In this document: positions 60,501 through 64,000 of the stretch, piece by piece
Layout: every line of letters begins with the position of its first letter
How positions within the stretch are numbered: the stretch's first letter is position 1
From: Triplophysa rosa
Lineage: Eukaryota > Chordata > Actinopteri > Cypriniformes > Nemacheilidae
DNA: 64,000 nucleotides
Assembly (NCBI RefSeq): GCF_024868665.1
Contig: NC_079892.1
Location: 7,027,269 to 7,091,268 of the forward strand
Direction of reading: 5' to 3'
The notes under the pieces: model-generated
Databases searched by the model: none
The model's input: the letters and a program-made list of their open reading frames with translations, nothing else
What the model was told of the DNA's origin: nothing
Translations under genes and position numbers: made by a program

Positions 60501-63027
60501 CAATTCTGTTATTATTTACACATCCTCTTGTTTTTTTAAACCTGTACGACTTTCTTTCTTCTGCAGAACCCAAAAGAAGATATTTTGAAGAATGTTGGTA
60601 ACCAAACATCAGCGCGACCTATTGACTTGCATTGGTTTTGTGTCCATACAACAGAAGTCAGTAAGTTACCATGAACGGTTACCAACATTCTTCAAAATAT
60701 CTTCTTTTGAGTTCTGCAGAAGAAAGTCATACAGGTTTGGAATGACAAGAGGGTGAGTAAACGATGACAGATGTTTCATTAAGGCCTATAGTAAATTGGG
60801 ACACATTCACAAATTAAGAATCTGAAATCTGTACATTTTAATAGACCAAACACAAAGCACAGGCTGGTTTTAGAAACTTGGAAATGAAGCAAAAATCGTA
60901 GGGTAACAAACCATTAGAGCTGTAGTCATCGACCAAGATGATGTCCTTTAGCAGATGAGGCGGTGTTCTGTCTATGATGCTGCGAATAGCTCTCTGTATG
61001 ATTGACAGAGCCTCATTTAAATAGATTAGAACCACGCTAATGTTTGGTAGGTCCTTAGGGTAGATCTTCTCAGCACACCTGCATTTTTTGTACATTTAAA
61101 ATTAATTGCATATTTGTCTTATAATATACAGTTTGTATTTAAAGGAACAGTTCACCTAAAAATGAAAATTCTGTCATTATTTACTCACCCTCAAAGTTGT
61201 TCCAAATCTGTATAAATGTCTTTGCTCTGACAAACACAGAGAAAGATAATTAGAAGAATGCATGTAACCAAACAGATCTGAACCAACTTGAGGGTAAGTA
61301 ATTGATGACAGAATTTTCATTTTTGGGTGAACTGTTCCTTTAATTTAATAAGGAATGTATTATGAGATTTCAGAGAAGTGAAATTCTGAACAGAGTTGCA
61401 TGAGTGTTACTGTAACGTGAGGATTGTTGAAGTCTTTCTTATCTGTGTTTACCTGACACTTGATATCTAATACATCCTACTCTCTATTTACTCTTCCTTA
61501 GGATCAACTAATCTCAGTTTGTGTGGTTTGCTATAAAATAAATCCTATATTTTTAATGTGGTTTGAGACGTTTAAACGTTCAGATGTTGTATATAATGTA
61601 TGGTCTTTTACTGCTGTTGTGTAGACCAGTGTTGGGTGTAACTAGTTACTAAGTACTAGTTACTAAGTAATTAGTTACTGTAATTTAATTACTTTTCCCT
61701 TGGAAAGTAAAGTTAGGGATTACTCTTATTTTTTCTGTAATTTAATTACAGTTACTTTTGATGTAATTAAACTAAATACTTTGTGTAATATATGTGTCTG
61801 TAATATGGAATTGACATCAAAATTCAAAGTCTAACTTTAAAATCTGTGCTTTAATGTATAATTCTCACATTTGTAATACTTTAGTCAGTTAAAACTACTT
61901 TATGCAGTTCAATATTATTTATTTGAATGAATTAAATAAGCCTTTTCATGTCTATCCTTGAATCACTTAACTAATCAAGGTTGATATAGGACATAGAAAG
62001 TAATTAGTAATAAGTAACTAAATACTTTTTGGAGAGAGTAATTTGTACAGAAATCTAATTACACTATTGAATATGTAATCAGTAACTAGTAATTAATTAC
62101 TTTTCCAGAGTAACTTACCCAACACTGGTGTAGACAGCCATTTTGGAACTATAAAGTTGATATGTTTTGGTATCAACTATACAGGAAGTAATTTTTTGGA
62201 GGATCTATTATGTGTATAATATGCAATATACAGCCAACTTGTTATACAAAATCTCTTACCTTAAAGAAGGGAATAAGTTACCTTTGGTGCCGAGTATCAG
62301 GGATAGATCTGTTGATAGGTAATCTGTTACTCAGGAAAACATTGTATCCATATTCCTTGAAGAGCTTTTCTGCTTCTCTCTGTTCTTCCTCTGAAAGTCC
62401 ATCTCCCCACAATCTAAAGAGAGGTGAATCTGGATACAACTTCTTCACTTCGTCTTTTATTACATTTTTCTCCACCAAGTCAGATTTTTTCGCTTCTTCA
62501 TTTTTGATCTCTATAGAGTTAGCTAAAAGAAAATATCAGCTATTAAGGTTTTTATAAGAGAAGTCTGCACATTTACTTAACACTGTTTAAAATCAACAAT
62601 GTTCAAATACATAGCATCAGTGTACTATACCGAATCTTGTGCTGAAAAACTAGTTCAAAACCAGTACTCAATAAAATGGTAAAGAGCACAAATCTTCACA
62701 AAATACATTTTTAAAAGTCAAATACAACAGAAATTACGTATGTTTGCTTGCTTAGAGCAATAACCGCATAAAGTAATCTAGGTGACATTTTAATAAATGT
62801 TAAACACAATGCATAATAGAAAACCCATACAAACAGAACAACGCTACTAACTCACCTATTTTTTTAACTTGATCTTCTATTCTATCCAGCCTTTTAAGAA
62901 CTTCCAGATCTTCTGGCCTTTGTAACTTGTCATTAGAGCTCTCCTGATGTCTGATAAACGTCATATACAATAAAATGTAAACTATGACACAAATAAGTAA
63001 AACACCGACTCTTGCAACTTTCCTCAT
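57551..63027 (-). CDS. galnt8: Polypeptide GalNAc-transferase 8-like, with an in-frame stop
   Basis: Golgi type II membrane enzyme family that starts mucin-type O-glycans on Ser/Thr. Eleven exons: 62856-63027, 62282-62522, 60912-61078, 60262-60445, 59979-60176, 59751-59865, 59478-59663, 58953-59090, 58624-58719, 57815-57970 and 57551-57685. Short cytosolic tail and membrane anchor ([19 protein letters not shown]), stem, GT27 catalytic domain ([12 protein letters not shown] as the metal-binding Dx[17 protein letters not shown]) and a C-terminal ricin-type lectin domain ([18 protein letters not shown]). TAG at 59511-59513, within exon 7, interrupts the frame after 409 residues (DEYK-stop-NVNIAWN). 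Every exon beyond it stays open and spliceable; read through, it would total 595 residues. Identity as GALNT8 rests on similarity and on neighbouring ndufa9. It may be one of several fish tandem copies. Confidence 0.9.
58130..58620. repeat. Diverged foldback MITE between lectin-domain exons of galnt8
   Basis: The left arm (AAAATGAATATTTTGTCATTATTT) and right arm (AATAATGACAAAATGTTCATTTTGGGGTG) pair over about 30 bases. The interior is long and unrelated to the other copies. Confidence 0.55.
59141..59442. repeat. Foldback MITE in a galnt8 intron
   Basis: TAAAGGAACATTAAACCAAA at the left pairs with its inverted copy at the right (AAATGTTCCTTTAAA). Almost the whole 300 bases form one hairpin (GAACACAAAAGAAGAGATTT / AAATCTCTTCTTTTGTGTTC). 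Confidence 0.8.
60489..60785. repeat. Foldback MITE in a galnt8 intron (second copy)
   Basis: Same family as 59141-59442: CACATCCTCTTG... with arms AGAAGATATTTTGAAGAATG / CATTCTTCAAAATATCTTCT and the end AGGGTGAGTAAACGATGACAG. Confidence 0.75.
61139..61344. repeat. Foldback MITE in a galnt8 intron (third copy)
   Basis: The clearest copy of the family: TTAAAGGAACAGTTCACCTA at the left, GGGTGAACTGTTCCTTTAA at the right, with AAAATGAAAATTCTGTCATT and its inverse just inside. About 205 bases, with a shortened interior. Confidence 0.85.
61627..62127. mobile_element. hAT-type non-autonomous element in galnt8 intron 2
   Basis: Ends CAGTGTTGGGTGTAACTAG and TAACTTACCCAACACTG. GTGTAGAC flanks both sides (61619-61626 and 62128-62135), an 8-bp target duplication. 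The interior is repetitive (TAGTTACTAAGTAATTAGTT) and non-coding. Confidence 0.92.
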
Positions 63028-63498
63028 TGTAAAACTGTCCTGATGCTTGTGGTTTATAAAAAAAAGTAAGAATGCCTGTTCATAAAGGTTTCTGTCAAAC
63101 AAAGGTGTAGTTGTCTTTGATTTGCTGGAAGAAAGATCTGATATGAGATCTGGGAGTGGTTTACATACAGTAATTACTGATACTGTCAAGGACTATGTTA
63201 AAGTTTTTTATAAATTAATACATGACCAGCATGCGTATGATTCAAGGTGTTTTCATTTTTTTTAACACTATAAAAAATACAACAAAACCATAATAATCCA
63301 TACCCTACGTTTTTTGTTTGTGATCAAATTATTCAAGTAATTCAATAGGCTCGTACTTGAATATTTGTTCAGATTTTTTTCAAGCATTTACCAGAAAACA
63401 GCACAAACCAACACTACAGGTTTAATATCTTTATTTATGTACAGAAAAAAGTAAAAGGAGCAGCGGAGAGCTGACCACAAGCAGGACCAAACAGCAGG
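63028..63498. other. galnt8 5' flank and ndufa9 3' flank
   Basis: The tail-to-head gap of two minus-strand genes. An in-frame upstream ATG exists at 63189, but its extension would bury the membrane anchor, so I do not use it. TTTATT at 63430-63435 is AATAAA on the minus strand, about 65 bases past the ndufa9 stop, and fits its polyadenylation signal. Confidence 0.6.
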
Positions 63499-64000
63499 TT
63501 AATAGCTGACTGTCTTGGCAGGCTTGGTGTCTCCGAGTTCAGCATCCAGGAAACGGAAACGACGATGACGACGTAACGTTTCGATGGCTTTCTGCTCAAC
63601 GGAGGCAGGTGTGATGCCCAAATCCTCCAGACCTGGAAGGTCAAGGTACTTCATGTCTGTTGTGTGGAACTAGAAAAGGAGTGGTTACAGGGTTCCGATT
63701 TGTTAATATATTCTTAATATACCTATTGTGATACGTTAAATTCAGTTCTGCTAGGACAAGTTAATATATACAAATGTTCTGACGCACATACCCGATCGAC
63801 TTTGTCACGAGTTGTCCAGGGTTCGAAAGGGTTCATCTCAAAAAAGCGTGCGATCAAGCTAAAACCAGAGAACAAAATGGGAATGTATTAAGCTGCCAAG
63901 CCCAAAGCAAGCTTGCGTAAATTGTTTGGCCAAGATAAATTAGATTAATTAATTCAATTTTATGAGATCACGTGTTGGCTTACTGATAGAGAGGACGGGG
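63499..64000 (-). CDS. ndufa9: NADH dehydrogenase 1 alpha subcomplex subunit 9 (3' part)
   Basis: Accessory NADPH-binding subunit of mitochondrial complex I, related to short-chain dehydrogenases. Only the C-terminal exons are in the window: 63984-64000 (partial), 63792-63857 and 63499-63669. They read in one frame: [26 protein letters not shown], then [20 protein letters not shown] and the end [11 protein letters not shown]. This tail is highly characteristic of NDUFA9. The rest continues to the right of the window. Adjacency to galnt8 matches human 12p13. Confidence 0.93.

Noticed and set aside
63028..63189. Upstream in-frame ATG giving 54 extra residues to galnt8
   Set aside because: The extension would place the membrane anchor deep inside a long cytosolic tail, unlike other GalNAc-transferases, and is not needed for the fold.

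Overview
The window is a stretch of vertebrate nuclear DNA and almost certainly comes from a ray-finned, cyprinid-like fish. The genes are split by GT/AG introns. The DNA is AT-rich and full of Tc1/mariner elements and short palindromic hAT-like or other MITEs of the kinds common in carp and zebrafish relatives. The proteins read closest to teleost orthologues of human genes. I assembled every gene by hand from splice sites and reading-frame continuity, so exon ends are good predictions rather than transcript-confirmed facts.

Layout, left to right. (1) 1-7427, minus strand: two tandem pancreatic-type carboxypeptidase A zymogen genes. The left copy runs off the window edge and the right copy is complete (416 aa). 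(2) 8025-10568, plus: atp6v1e1, V-ATPase subunit E (226 aa). (3) 12856-17775, minus: slc25a18, the mitochondrial glutamate carrier (329 aa). (4) 20640-45091, plus: cecr2, a bromodomain chromatin-remodelling subunit (1,497 aa, 18 coding exons). Its 14.5-kb first intron holds two abutting Tc1/mariner elements, one with an intact transposase. (5) 49167-51942, plus: ada2, secreted adenosine deaminase (503 aa). (6) 52497-55571, minus: ribc2, a ciliary RIB43A-type protein (367 aa). (7) 57551-63027, minus: a galnt8-type GalNAc-transferase whose reading frame carries one in-frame TAG. (8) 63499-64000, minus: the 3' end of ndufa9.

The block atp6v1e1-slc25a18-cecr2-ada2 matches the human 22q11 cat-eye-syndrome region. 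Galnt8-ndufa9 matches human 12p13, and the carboxypeptidases match the human 7q32 cluster type. The genes do not form one pathway; the linkage is ancestral synteny.

I found no prokaryote-like operon, CRISPR array or clearly new multi-gene system. The best leads are: an intact mariner-type transposase with DD36E rather than DD34E spacing; a single nonsense codon in an otherwise intact galnt8-like gene; a carboxypeptidase A paralogue with glutamate at the Tyr248 position; and a cecr2 splice acceptor whose polypyrimidine tract is replaced by a TG repeat.
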